Assembly (NCBI RefSeq): GCF_000004075.3
Contig: NC_026655.2
Location: forward strand, 5,332,001-5,396,000
Source of the DNA: Cucumis sativus
Lineage: Eukaryota; Streptophyta; Magnoliopsida; Cucurbitales; Cucurbitaceae
DNA: 64,000 nucleotides
Direction of reading: 5' to 3'
Positions 36,773 to 49,383 of the stretch are shown piece after piece; the first letter of the stretch is position 1, and each line of letters starts with the position of its first letter. The notes below the pieces were generated by a model that worked only from the letters and a program-made list of their open reading frames with translations, made no database searches and was not told the origin of the DNA. The position numbers were made by a program, and so were the translations under genes.

Positions 36773-39573
36773 TTCGAAGGATTGAGCTCGAGATCTGAGA
36801 TCGGAGAAGAGAACGAAGCAAAAGAGAAAGGCCTCGGAGCGTCCGCCGAGGAGAAAAGGTTGGTGAAGGAAGAAGCAGTGGTTGGTGGCGCAATGCAAAT
36901 TGCAAGAAATAGAATGAAGAACTAGAAAGGACGCTTAAAATTGGGGAATTAACTAGTCAAAATTTAACACCTAATGACGGATATTCTAAAGCTTTTTATT
37001 TCTTCATTAATATATATTTTATTTTCAAATAAATACAAAATATAAACAAAAATTACTTATCACTAACTAAACTATGTTTGTTTTAATTTTAATTTAGTAA
37101 AAGATTTGAAGTTTTATATGGTTTGGGAAAAATATGATTTTTTATCCCTAAGTTGTGATTAATAGGTTGAAAATGAAGGACTAATTATGTTTTATTTTCT
37201 ATTTTTGAAAATTAATTATTTTTTTGGTAGTTTTTTTTTTTCAAATTCATTAAAAACGCATCTGATTTTTGTAAGAACAAAATTTATAAAACCTACGGTG
37301 TAATAATAATATAAGCAAAAGAAATTATTTAATTTCAAAAATAGTGATTTGAAAAATAAATAATAATAATAATAATATATTTATGTACCGGTGCTATGCA
37401 TCTGTCCAAATTCATCCTCAGTGGTGGCTGCGGGAGAAATTTTTTAAAATGTAAATTACTTTTTAGTTTTCAAAAGATTGTCCTAAAGTGAGAGTAATTA
37501 CTTCTAATTTAATTATTTTAAATAAGAATTAAAAGGAAAAATAAAACTAATAATGATTTTTCTCATTCTGTTCCTTATATTTTAAAAATATTGTTTTAAT
37601 TTTCTACACTTTGTAATGTTTCCATTTTTGTTTATTTTGGTTACATGGTTTTGAATAACCATCTTAGTCCTTTATTATTATTTTTTTATTTCATTTTAGG
37701 AAGTTGATTTTAATTTTGAAGATGGAAAATGCATTGAAATTAAAAATATTAGATTGAAATTAATCGAAATTAAAAGTATAAAAAATGAAAAGTTTAAGAA
37801 AGTGTCTGAGGTGAGTTATTATAGTTGGATTTAATATAGGTCCAGACGCACGAGTTTCCTCAACTTTATCATTTTTATATAATATGTATAAGAAAAGCTA
37901 ATTGATGTTTAATATTTATAGGTGGTTTAGTGAAAAATTGTGTTTGACCCTTCCGATATGAGTTTAAGTCTTATCTATATAATATTGAGATTTTGAAATA
38001 GCTAATTGCGTGTTACAAAATTGTATTTACTACAACAAAAAATGATTATTGTTAAATAGTCTCGTAAAACCTAAAGAGTATTTAAACTAAATCCAATAAT
38101 TTCATGAAAAAATAAGATGGGTAGTTGCAAATAAAATAATTAGATTCAAAATATTAACATATGTAACACAAATTTAAAAAGATTATAAATATAGTAAAAT
38201 ATGTAAAGTTTATCTAATGTTGTTATTTTTAACGTTTTTCGTTTCTCTTAAATGTTGTGATATACTTAATTGTTATTCATCAAATAATGCTCGCTATCAG
38301 TTGCAATATGTTTGTGGGTAATGACTTCTCTTACTCATCTTTCTTTATGCCAATTTTGTCTGTTGTTTTTTATATATATATAATGGGGAAATGAAGAATG
38401 GATTGGACAACATACAATGATATATATTGGTTTATTATTGTTGTTAAAAAAACATTCCTAAAATTAATTATAAATTGATTGATATATTGACTGGTACTTA
38501 AAAATAATTGCAAAACATATTGCTTATAAGGCTAATAATTAATAATTAAGTATGTAGTAACATATTTTTAAAGAACTATGAATATGACAAAGTTTATCAT
38601 TGATAGAATCCTTTTAATATTAAAAGACTAAATTTAAAATTTTGTTATATATCTACTAATACTTTAGGCTCGTTTGCTACATATGATTGATCTTTATTCT
38701 AAACAAAAGATATACATGCACCGTAATAAAAGTAATAGTTTATTAAGAGTGTATTTATCTCCTTAATTACATTTGATTTTCATTTATTTTTTCAATCGAA
38801 ACCAATACTCGATAAGTTGAATTCGATACAAACCAAACCATTAGACTGGTTTAGTTTGGTTTTCTTTTATTTTATTTTTTTGCATCACACCCCTACTTAG
38901 TGGGCTTGGAGGCCACTCTCCCTTCTTCTTTCTTGATCAACCTCCAAGTGTTATGCCCTGAAGCACAACCCATGAAAAGCAATTTTGAGACGAATTTAAC
39001 TTCTACAAACTCTAGGAAAAATTAGCTAGTTTTCAATTTATATATACATATATATGTGGAGTAGTTTGGCCGATGGTTGTATACACGATGTATGAGATGA
39101 GAGTTGTACCGAATATTCTTCTTTAACCAAAACTAAGAGAGAAAAATTTAGATGACAATGCTATAAGGACCACACTGCATCCGACACGTGTAAATTTCTC
39201 TTCCACGTACTTCGTTTCACAATACCCAAAGGTATTATTTGACCATAGAGGTTACAAAGGGAAGGGATGATCCATGCCTTTTTCCCACAAAACCCTAATT
39301 GTTCTAATGCATTCTATTCTTGTATCAGGGGTAGTTACGTAAATTCATTTCTAATATTATTTGGATTATACTCCCAATTTCTCGCTTACAAGTTTAGTAA
39401 TATGTGGAACAACAAGAACAGAGCGTCTTCACCGCCAACACGGAATTCCATCAATCATTTGATGTGACACTGAACGCTGTTCAATCGTTTTGCACAATTT
39501 TATCAGATCAGATAGAGAATTCCTTGATTCGAGCAGTGAGAATTTTAGCTGGATTTTGGAAGTAGACGGGAGA
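36773..39573. promoter_or_regulatory. Divergent promoter region of PPT and the UVR-ApaG gene
   Basis: PPT (minus) and the UVR-ApaG gene (plus) diverge from this 2.8-kb stretch. About 36773-36925 is the GC-richer PPT leader and about 39240-39573 the leader of the other gene. The middle is AT-rich; 38540-38660 carries a degenerate half of the hairpin MITE family (AATAATTAAG...GTAGTAACAT and ATCATTGATAGA). No coding exon was seen. Confidence 0.5.
39184..39191. promoter_or_regulatory. G-box-like palindrome upstream of the UVR-ApaG gene
   Basis: ACACGTGT contains the G-box CACGTG, and a second CACGTA follows at about 39204. Such ACGT cores bind bZIP and bHLH/PIF factors and are common upstream of plastid and light-regulated genes. 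It lies about 390 bp before the start codon. Confidence 0.35.
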
Positions 39574-42500
39574 ATGCATTCGTTGAGCTTTAAAGTTGTA
39601 GGTGGTTTTAATGCGGGATCGAGGATGAATTTACCGAGACGTGTTCCGGAAATGGAGGTTGGGGCAATGAGGTGTTTTGGGGGCCGTCGAGCATTTGGAA
39701 GGTCTTGTAGGATTGTAGCATGTGCTTCGGAGAGAAATATTGGTGATGGCGGTGAAGGACAGAGTCAGAGTGCGAGTACGAGTCGGAGTCGTTCGTTTCT
39801 CTCCCGCAGTGAAACTTATGCACTACTGAAGCAGCAATTGGAGGTTGCTGCCAAGTCCGAGGTCTATCTCTCTTCTTTTCTCTTCTTCTCGCTACTGCGA
39901 TTTTTGTAAATCAATGTGTTTAAGCGAGTGGAATTAGTTCTGTAGGTTCCCATTGTGATATGGAAGTATAGATAGTTTTCCTTTTAATCGTTGCTGATAC
40001 ATCGTATTATTGTCTACTGCCGCTAGATTATCTTTTGATTGTTAAATTGATTCCATACACATTTTCTGGTTAAGAAGCCTTGTGATACTTATATACGTTA
40101 ATTATGACCAGATATGCATTTCCGTGTGCTCTTTTATTTTCTCTTTGTTGGAGTTCTCTAATGTCCGTTCGGTTATTCGTTCTATTTTGTTTGTAGCTTC
40201 TTTGTTTCCATATTAAATATGGTTGAATAGGAAGGCAATTTCGGGACTGGATGCCGTTTTGCAATCTGAACATGTTTGTTAACAGAATTGGGGGTCGAGA
40301 ATTTGGGGGAAGAGACATTCACTCGTTTCCTCATTTGCCCTTGAAGTTTGATTCATGGCCTGAAAGAGTTCGAGTTTCCGGTTAGATGTATTCTAGAGTT
40401 TAGATGTTTTTGCCCAGCAAGAAACTTAAAGGGTCCCCCCTCCCCCCGCCAAGAAAAGGAAAAAGGAAAAAAATACATATGGAAGAGTAGTGGAGGCGAA
40501 ACATTTGTAATCCTGCAGCTTTCAAATACTAGGTTCATTTTACGGATTTTTCCTCTGTATATCACTTGTCAAATCTAGGACTATGAAGAAGCTGCAAGGA
40601 TCCGTGACTCGTTAAAATTATTTGAAGAGGAAGAGCCAGTTCTGCGCCTCCGAAGACTGATGAAGGAAGCCATTTCTAGTGAGAGGTTTGAGGTACACTT
40701 TGTTGCAGATCTCATCTCTTATTGCCATGCTATTCTACCATGCAATCTTTTATCATGGAAGTAGAACTAGGATGTTAATATTCAATCCCAATGCGTTTGC
40801 TAGTAGACTTCAATAGAATGTTTTATCTGCTTTTTCAGTTCTTAATATTCAATCCCATCGTGTTCTGCATAATTTTTATCAGGTTCTTCGTTTCACATTT
40901 ATTCATTACTGCATAGCTGTTATTCTGGTTCTTCATAATCCTCTGGTTGGCTTCGTTGCTTGTTCAAAAACTTATATAATGAAGGACATAAAATAGTCAA
41001 ATGTCATGTATTACCCTGTTCTATGAATGACTGATAAATATGACTTCAGAACTGATAGACAGGTCTCTTTTTACTTTTGGCCCTTGGGGGTTAATAATTA
41101 AATTTATATGTGTGTGTGTTTATTCAACTACTGTACAAGCTTAGCTAGAGTCTGCAGCTGCAACGTTAACTGCCTCCATATCTTAATTTCATAGCATGAT
41201 AGCATATCTTCACCATTACTTTCTTCTATTGATCTGTTTTAAGAAAAAAACAAATTCAGGATGCTGCTAAATATCGCGATGAGCTGAATGAAATTGCTCC
41301 TCACTGTCTTCTGAAATGTGCAAGTGATGCAACAACTTTGGTACATTTCTTGATCTTCTTATGAATGTTGTTGATGGATCAATACCATTTCGATTTAATT
41401 AATTATAGAAGAGACCTCCTCCTGCTATCTGAAGCAATATACTATCCTATATAATGAGTTAGAAATAACAACCAATCCTCCCTCGCAATAAATTGATTAT
41501 AGCAATGGAGTATTTGAAAGCTAGAATCTAAATTTGAGAGGACAATTTTTTTGAAAATAGACATGATTTTAATTAGTGATTCTGTAGGGTATCAGGGTAC
41601 AAGTTAGGAGCGTTTACATAGAAGGCCGAAGCCAACCTTCAAAGAATCAGTACTTTTTTGCATACCGAATAAGAATAACCAACAATTCAAACCGTCCAGT
41701 TCAACTTCTCAGAAGACATTGGATTATCACTGATGCAAATGGGAAAACAGAAAATGTCTGGTAAGTATCACTTGGTTCCGTACTTTCATCCTTGATTCAT
41801 TAAGTCTGTGAGGGTGTTCTCCAACTCAACCTGGCGATGCTTTTTGTTTTTGCAGGGGCGTTGGTGTTATTGGTGAACAACCAGTTATACTTCCTAAGAC
41901 TGGGTTTGAATATTCATCAGCATGCCCATTAACTACAGCTAATGGCAGAATGGTTAGAATGATTTTACTCGTGTGATTCTTGTTATCTTGTCACTTACAC
42001 TTAAGATTTTTTTTTCTCGTCTATAACTATATTAAATTTTCTGATCCAGGAGAAGAACTACTGTAGCATATTGTTTTGAATTGATTTAGTAAAAATTGCA
42101 GTCAAACTTATTTGCATAAATAAACTTGCTGTCACATTATTTTAGCTTGGGAATTTTTAAGGGACATTTTCAAATATAGCATAGTGAACCAGTATATTTA
42201 CAAAACATAGCAAAATTTCAGATTTTATCAAATAGCCACTTATAGACTTCTATTAATGTTTAATAGTTGATAAAAAGACTGCTCTGTTTGAAAGTCTCTC
42301 TATCAGCAGACAGACAAATGTCTATCAGTGTCTATCTGTAATAGAATCTGAAATTTTGCTATGTTTTGTAAATATTTTCAATAGCCTTCCCATTTACGAT
42401 AATTTCTCAATTTTTAACTCACACATGGAGTTTAATGCTTCAAACACAATTTCTTGGAAATTCTTAATTTTTAGTTTTTAGTGAGATATCTATGATGCAA

Positions 42501-43034
42501 TATCATTTTCATTCTTGTTTATGTCTAACAATGTAAGAAACAAACTCTTGTCATTTTTTCGAACTCAATATGTTTAGCAAGCCTGAACGAACAGCCTTGA
42601 TAGATGAAAAAGAATAACTCTCACAAGGCATTTCTCTGGAAATTTCCTTGATGCTAAACGAGCTATTATCTTTTGTTAATTGCTTGCTCGCATTGCATAT
42701 TGACATCATGCTTTTTATTAAATTCTGCTTAATCAACTCATTTTTTGAGAGGAAAATATTTTTATATGTAATATGATATATAAGTTGTGGAAAAATTCAG
42801 AATTTTTTAAATGTTTTAGTCTTACATATTAAATAAAATTTTTAATCTCAATTGTGAACTTATGCCTTTCTGTCATTTTGATTATGGGTTGGAAACCTGA
42901 GTTCTTTCCTAAATGTGATGCAGGAAGGTGACTTTGAAATGAAGTACATCGATCGAGTGGGTGAACAATCATTTAACGTTGCTATTGCTCCATTTTCCCT
43001 CTCCATAATAGGAGATAGCACAGAAGCTTTCTAA
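39574..43034 (+). CDS. Plastid-type protein with two UVR motifs and an ApaG domain
   Basis: The exact role is unknown. Coding exons: 39574-39861, 40579-40692, 41260-41340, 41588-41760, 41856-41952 and 42924-43034, giving 288 codons with the stop (287 residues). Residues 1 to about 75 are Arg/Ser/Gly-rich like a plastid transit peptide (RSCRIVACASE may hold the cleavage site). A UVR-type coiled coil is at about 81-115 (QQLEVAAKSEDYEEAARIRD). A second follows at about 121-155 (MKEAISSERFEDAAKYRDEL). The ApaG/DUF525 beta-sandwich fills 163 to about 285, with YFFAYRIRITNNSNRPVQLL, RRHWIITDANGKTENVWG, GVIGEQPVILPKTGFEYSS and MEGDFEMKY. UVR motifs occur in Clp-protease adaptors and in EXECUTER proteins; ApaG domains bind small ligands or proteins. 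A plastid adaptor role is therefore an inference. Met at 39625 is an alternative start. Intron 5 holds a hairpin MITE. Confidence 0.9.
42193..42377. mobile_element. Hairpin MITE in intron 5 of the UVR-ApaG gene
   Basis: The arms are about 42193-42227 and 42345-42377: ATTTACAAAACATAGCAAAA reads back as the inverse on the right, through AATCTGAAATTTTGCTATG. The centre has GTCTATCAGTGTCTATC-type motifs like the MITEs at 14.2 and 14.7 kb, so it is a related but distinct subfamily. Confidence 0.65.
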
Positions 43035-46000
43035 TGTTTACACTGCAACCTAAAGTCAACCATGCAGAGGTTTTTCGAGACATCAAGAAGTCTGTCGAAA
43101 ATGCTGTTTGCGGATTTTGTAGATATTATTCTTTCGTTGGGGATGTAGAAGACCAAAGCTTGCCAACAAATCCATTGTATTCTCAAATGAACTTGAAAAT
43201 GTTAGGTGCTTCTTACGTTTGCAAACTCTAAAGAGAGTTTTGTAAAGATCAATTTGTATAGATTTGTTGCAACTTTAAGCGAATAGGTAGACCTAATTCA
43301 TTATTGCAAAGCTTTCAATCAGATTGATGTTGAACCATATTGTATTCAAGAATTGTCATCAATATCTCAGATTAATGTAGGACCCGTCTTGATGATTAAA
43401 AGTGGGGAGGATCTTATATTTATGTTCGGTTTTACATTGTAGACTTGCTTTAAAATTTTCTTTCTTGTAGGTTTTAATGCTCCTTCTTGCACACGCTGCT
43501 GCGTTAAATGATTGGTCAGCGGAGTGAATATGCTTGTCCAAATTGTTATTAATTATTATTTACTATCCTTTACCCCTTCCACTTTGTCTTTGACTTTTGT
43601 CCTTTGATTTAACTTTTTCCAGCGCTTAAAATATACAGCTACCTTGCTTGGAAATATGGAGAGTTCGATATGGGCTTGGCGCTCTCTCTTTAGGAGTCTT
43701 GACCAGGGCAAGGAGGCAGCAGCGGATAACCAATGCCGGCATTGAGTTGGTACAGTATACGAATAAGTGAACATTATTTCTGCCAACTATTTACATTATT
43801 TGAAGATCCATTTACTGTGTCTTTAAATCTGTTTAATGCCCCTAAAAAAGCAACCTTCTTCCATTGACCAATACCGGGGATTCTTACTGCCAATTATTCA
43901 TACTATTAATTTTAACATTTTAAACACATTATTCATACTATTAAAATAGATTTTGAGGAGTTGTTTGGGGTAATGGGTGAAAAAGTGAATTCTAAAGAGT
44001 TGTGAACTCTTGAGGAGTTAATAAAATATAATATTGATGTTTTTTTTAGTAATTAAACCAACACTCTTTGAGCCAACCACTCTACTTCTTTCAACTTCTA
44101 GTCTCCATCTTCTTCGGTCAAACTCTCTCTTAATGTTTAAAAAGTATTTTCAAAGTGATTTTCAAAACAACAAAAGTGATTTTAAACATTTTAAAAGAAA
44201 TTTCAAACATGTAATAAAGTTTAGAATCACTCCCAAATAAAAAATAATTTCAATCATTTTAAAATATAAAATAATTTTGATCATTTTAGAATCTAACATG
44301 TTATAAAATTGGCTAGTATATCTTACCCAGTCCATATGTCACTGCACGAAATTAATTAAGGGTGAGAAGTTATATAAAATGTCACTTATTTTGATTGTAG
44401 TAGGAAAAGACCACGACAGCAGAAACTTACTCTCTATCCTTCCTTCTTGGAAAAGGGCACTCCACGACTTTTCAAAACAGTGAGCTGATGTATAGTGTTT
44501 AGGTGAGTCTTTGAACCATTGAAGAGTGTTGGTTGCAGTTTCCTAGTGCTTGTTTCCTTTTATCTTACAGTTCATTCCTTGCACTGCATTGCAATCTCTA
44601 GTGGTTGAAGACGTGAAAAAACACAGTTGCTTAGCCATTACACCTTGACTTTGTATTTTTTGAAAGTCTTTTCAGACGCATTCTATATATGCATTTGCTC
44701 CTCTCTGCCCTCACATTCTGCATTTTTTAACTGCATGGGAGTTTGTCTCAATCCCTTTACAAGTGCTACCCCAAATTACCAGGTTCTCTCTCTTTATAAT
44801 GCCTTATTTTTTTTCTTTACAAATACCCTTCTTTCGTTGCTTATAATTACTAGCTATTAAGTGCAAGAGGAAACTAAAGCATAAGGCTCTGCTCTTTTAA
44901 CATAAGCTTCATTTCTAAACAGGTTTTCTCTTTGTAAATTATATATTAGCTTGAATAGCTAAATGCACTAGATCTCACTAAAATTCTACTGTTAAGTGTC
45001 TTTCGACGAGAGCAGTGTTAAGTTGATTTGAGTTACCATTTATAAAGTCCTTGTGTTTGAACATTTTTCTTCATAAAAAAAAGTAATAGTTTGAATAGCC
45101 GAGAAAGAAGAGAGAAAAGTGACTTGTATTTATATTTTGAAGATAAATAGAAGCAATTTTCCTTCATGGTAAAGGAGGGTATTTTCTTCCCAATTTACTT
45201 AAGAGTAACTTTCGCTTTATTCCTTTTGATTTACTGTTTATGATCCTTCGCTATTCTACTTTATTCCAGCTAGTTGTTTGCTCTTTTTTTCCTTTTGCTT
45301 CTATATTTATATACACCAAGATAAGGAGAGAAAAAAGAATGGAGTTGTTCATTTAATTTTCCAATTTCACAGGAAGAACAGCAATATGGATGATGGAGCT
45401 TGGAGTTTGCTAACAGGTGATTAAAATACAACCTTTCCTTTTTTATTCTAAACATAGTAAAATTTTATAGATTCGAATAAATATCTATTATATCTAATGC
45501 TATATTTTCTGGTTTGAAAAATAGAATTTGAAATGATATCCAAATTTTAAAAAAACCATTAATATTTTGACAAATATTAATTAACGAACTTATGTGCAAG
45601 AATATATTAGTGTCAGTATGTTATATATACACACTTTCTTTTTCTGTTTTTGGGGGAGTAGGTCAACATTAGACACCGAGCACCTGGACGAGCCCACAAT
45701 AATAATAAACAATAACAACTCAAATCTGTGTATAAATTCTATCTCTGCCCAACATCAGATATGGCACAAAATTAAATAAACAAGTGTCATCATTGGTAGT
45801 CTTCACACTACATGGACTACGCACCCTATCTTTCGAACCTTTTTTTTTTCTTTTTTTCTAAAATAGTAGTAGTAATAATAATTATAATGTTTCTTTTGGT
45901 TGCAAATATTTTAGTTCTCTTTTCTGTGGCAGGTACAAGAACCATGGAGTCCCAAAACTTTAATTTTATAATCATTTAGTTGATGTATTCTTGTATTTAT

Positions 46001-48399
46001 AACCAATTGAATTCTAAACATTGTTACGTAACAATTTAGTTTTTCTTAAAATACTTTTGAATTTTTTTTAGAGATTTAATACGTGTTTTGAAAATTTACC
46101 TTTTTAGTAAAATTTTAAAGTATAGACGTGTTTGTTACAGAGTTTATAAAATATACTCTTTTAGTTTTTTTAGTTTTTAAACTATAATTTCTTAGTTGTA
46201 CTTTGCACATGACCAATAATTTTTAAATTTGATTCTTTCAATTTAAAATGTCATTAATATTTGAAATAATAATAATAAATTATTTGTGAGGTATTTTAAA
46301 CCCATTTTAAAAAAAGAAATTACAATAAATGACTATTTTAGCAATAATAATTAAGGATATAACAACATTTTTAAAAAAATTGCAAATATTTGCAACATGG
46401 TCTATATAATTTGACAAATTTTGCTATATTTGCAATTTTTTTTTAAATTATGCCATATACTTAATTAATTTGAATTTAATTGCTAAATTTGTAACTATCT
46501 ATTTTAAAAAACTAATGAATTAGAAGAATGTATTTTAAAAATCAAAGATTTAAACGACTAAAATTATAACTTCTTTTGATCTTAACGTGTTAATAAGAAA
46601 ATATTGTTGTTATTACTCTTTCTATAGATTAAATTACTACAAACATTAAAATTCAAATACAAAATTGTTAACAATTTCAAACTTAAAGTCAATTTCTTAC
46701 GAATTTAAAAACATATAGACCAACCACATTCTTATACCATTGAAATTTGCACGACTTAAATTCTTTAAGAAATCAAAGCATGAATAGTTTGTGTTTAAAA
46801 AAATGTTCTTTGTCATCAATAGACATTTTCATTATATTATTAAATTCAAACTTCAACATTCTTATAAATTTGAAAGTAGATGGAAATTTAGCAATCGAAA
46901 TTATTTTTGAAAAATTCCCTTTTCTTTTATACATATTATAAGGTTTATTCGTTACTGTTACTGTTTAGGTCTATAGGAAAAAAAAGTGTGAATGCATGAA
47001 GGAGAAGTGTCCTACAAACACATATTGTTATAAATACTGAAAGGAGGGTCAAGGTCACATGTTAAGGTCCCACTCCCTAAACCAATATAGAAAACACACC
47101 AATCTCATTCTTTGTCATAAAGCTAACATTATGATTATAACTTTTAGATATTAAACGACATACTATGCCCCCCAATGGTTACATCATATCTCTTAATGCC
47201 CTTATGCTTTTTCAACTTTATATTATATTTTTTATGATTTTCATCTTCATTGATCTTGGATTGCAAAATATGATCAGATGGTTCAAAATAATTGGTCAAA
47301 ACTATGGCCCCACCTCCAATTATGGTGCTTCTATTACCAAATCATTTGCTTCTCTCTTTTTCCAATTCCTCTGTTTTGGAGCACAAAATGCCTCATTAAT
47401 CATATGTTATTTGTTTCTTTATATATATCTTGAAATAACTAATCATATGTTGTTGTTTTTCTTATTATTGTTACCCTTTATAAGTTTTTGTAAGTTATCA
47501 TAATTACATAAAAGTGTGCATTGCTTCTTTTGTTTATTCAATCTAATAGTTTCGGTTTAATTGTTTTTTTTTTTTATCTTTAATTTATGCATCTTATAAT
47601 ATAAATCTATTGATTTGATCTTTTATTTAAATTGATTGGAATGACACATTTTTCAATGTTTAAGCTAGCTTCACAATAAGTGATTTTGAAATAGTTTGAA
47701 AAAATGTTAGTTTTTTTTTTAAGAAATTCAATTTTTCTTTTGGAATACCAATGAAAAAATTAATTTAAAGTGTGATTGGGGTTGAATCTTGAATGGTTTT
47801 AGATATTTAATTTAAAAGTTGTATTTTAGAGATGCTATAAGTTAGCTAAGGTTGAAACTAATGGTATTTACTTTACTATGCAAATAAATATATGTGGATT
47901 AGAATGAAAAAAAATAATCAAAACACAAGAATCCACAAATAAAAATTCAAAATGGGAGGACTAAAGTGATAATTTTACTTGTTATTTCCTTTTTTTCATC
48001 TCTTTGACAATTGATAAACTCCAAATTTAAGAGTGGATAGCTAACGAAGATGTGATATTAAATGCCAAAAATGTTCATTACTTTTTTTTTTTTTCTTTTC
48101 TATTAAGCCTTATTTTATTCCCCTTAATCCATTCCAAAAAGCACCTCCATCCAACATCATGCATCCCAACAAAATTATTCTCTCTTTCTCTTCATTGACA
48201 CATTGAAAATGAAAACCAAGCAAAGGAGACAAAAAAAATTGACATACTCCTTGAGAAAAAAAAAAAAAATTGCATGAAAATATGGAGAGAGGTTAAGATT
48301 TTGAGCAGAGGATTCTGGTCTATTCCTATTTTTCAAGATTCTGTATTTGATTTTGAGGTAATGGGAAAAAAGAGAAGCTTACATCCAAAGCTCCACAGG
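43035..48399. other. Intergenic DNA after the UVR-ApaG gene
   Basis: 43035 to about 43400 is probably 3'-UTR. The rest is AT-rich. 44200-44300 resembles the stretch near 3960-4090 (both have an AATCAC-CCCAAA core flanked by AT-rich inverted-looking sequence), so a dispersed repeat is likely. 46341-46470 is another shortened copy of the hairpin MITE. The longest open frame (47165-47503) is hydrophobic, AT-driven and unlike any protein I know. Confidence 0.5.
46341..46470. mobile_element. Truncated hairpin MITE, third copy of the 14-kb family
   Basis: GCAATAATAATTAAGGATATAACAAC matches the left end of the copy at 14695. ATTTGACAAATTTTGCTATATTTGCAA and the following T-run match the right arm, but most of the central palindromes are missing. 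Confidence 0.6.
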
Positions 48400-49383
48400 C
48401 TTTTTCTTCTCTCTCTTCAGCTTTGCTTTTTTATTTAATTTCTCTCCAAGGCAAAGAAGAAAAGCATCTCCCCCAATCACACACTTCCCACTTTCTTCCT
48501 CTTCATTGTAAGTATAAACTCTTTTCTTGCCTTATAATTTAACTGCTCTTCCTTTACACTATATATTATTTCTTAATGTCTTTCACTCTATTTTCATATT
48601 TCTTTCTAAAAACTTGTTTAAAGTTTGGAATCTGTCTTCCCCCATTTCAAGCATTTTTCTTTTGGTCAAATGGGATATGGGTTGTTCTTGTTTTAAGTTT
48701 CTTATCCATCTCATAATCTTCTTTTACATTCTTCCATTATTTTATGCTAAAAATTCTTCCTTAAACTTGTTCACTTTGGCTTTGTTTTGCATTTATGCAT
48801 TGTGAAGATGTTTCTGTTCACCTTTCCTCAAACTGGGTTCTCCAGAAAGTTTGTGTTTCTTTCCTTAAAATAACTGTTGGTGTTTCATCTCTTTCAGCTT
48901 TGATGGTTCTATCCTTTTCTTCGTTAACAATACATTCTTTCATTTGTTTTTGAGTTCTCTCCTCTGTCTAGTGTGAGGGTTTTGATTTTGATCATTTTAT
49001 TTTTTTAAACTTCTGTTTTTCCAAAAGCCATTCTTTCTTTTGGGTTTCTCAGTTGCCTTCAATTGTCTCCCTTTCTTGCCTTCTGGTTTTCAGATTCTCT
49101 AAAAATAAGTGATCACTGTCAATTCTTTCATTATTTTTAGCTGGATTAAAATTTAAAACCAGGCTTTCAATTTTTTACTCCCATTCCTTGAAACTAAGTG
49201 ATTCTTTCTTACCCAACATAACCTCTTAATTGAAGAGGAAAGTTGTTTTCTTTTTTCAGTTTGTTTAAGCATTCATTCTTCATTCTTGGAGTGTTGAAGG
49301 AAAATAATTTCCCTTTTCCTAAATCCTCATTTGGTTTATACCCTCTTCAGAAAAGGCTTCATTTTCCTAAGCCTGGTAACAAA
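48400..49383 (+). promoter_or_regulatory. 5' leader with intron of the AIG1/rolling-stone-like gene
   Basis: A donor (CATT/GTAAGTATAA) at about 48509 and an acceptor (TTTTTTCAG) ending at 49259 bracket a probable 5'-UTR intron of about 750 bp. No ATG lies between that acceptor and the start codon at 49384, which supports the chosen start. Confidence 0.6.

Noticed and set aside
47165..47503. 112-codon hydrophobic open frame in the 43-48 kb intergenic region
   Set aside because: Its composition (Phe, Ile, Leu, Tyr) simply reflects T-rich DNA; there is no recognisable domain, splice context or leader.
48392..48412. TCCACAGGCTTT resembling the start of a miR396-type sequence
   Set aside because: The match fails after about 12 bases and no complementary arm follows; it lies in the pyrimidine-rich leader of the AIG1-like gene.
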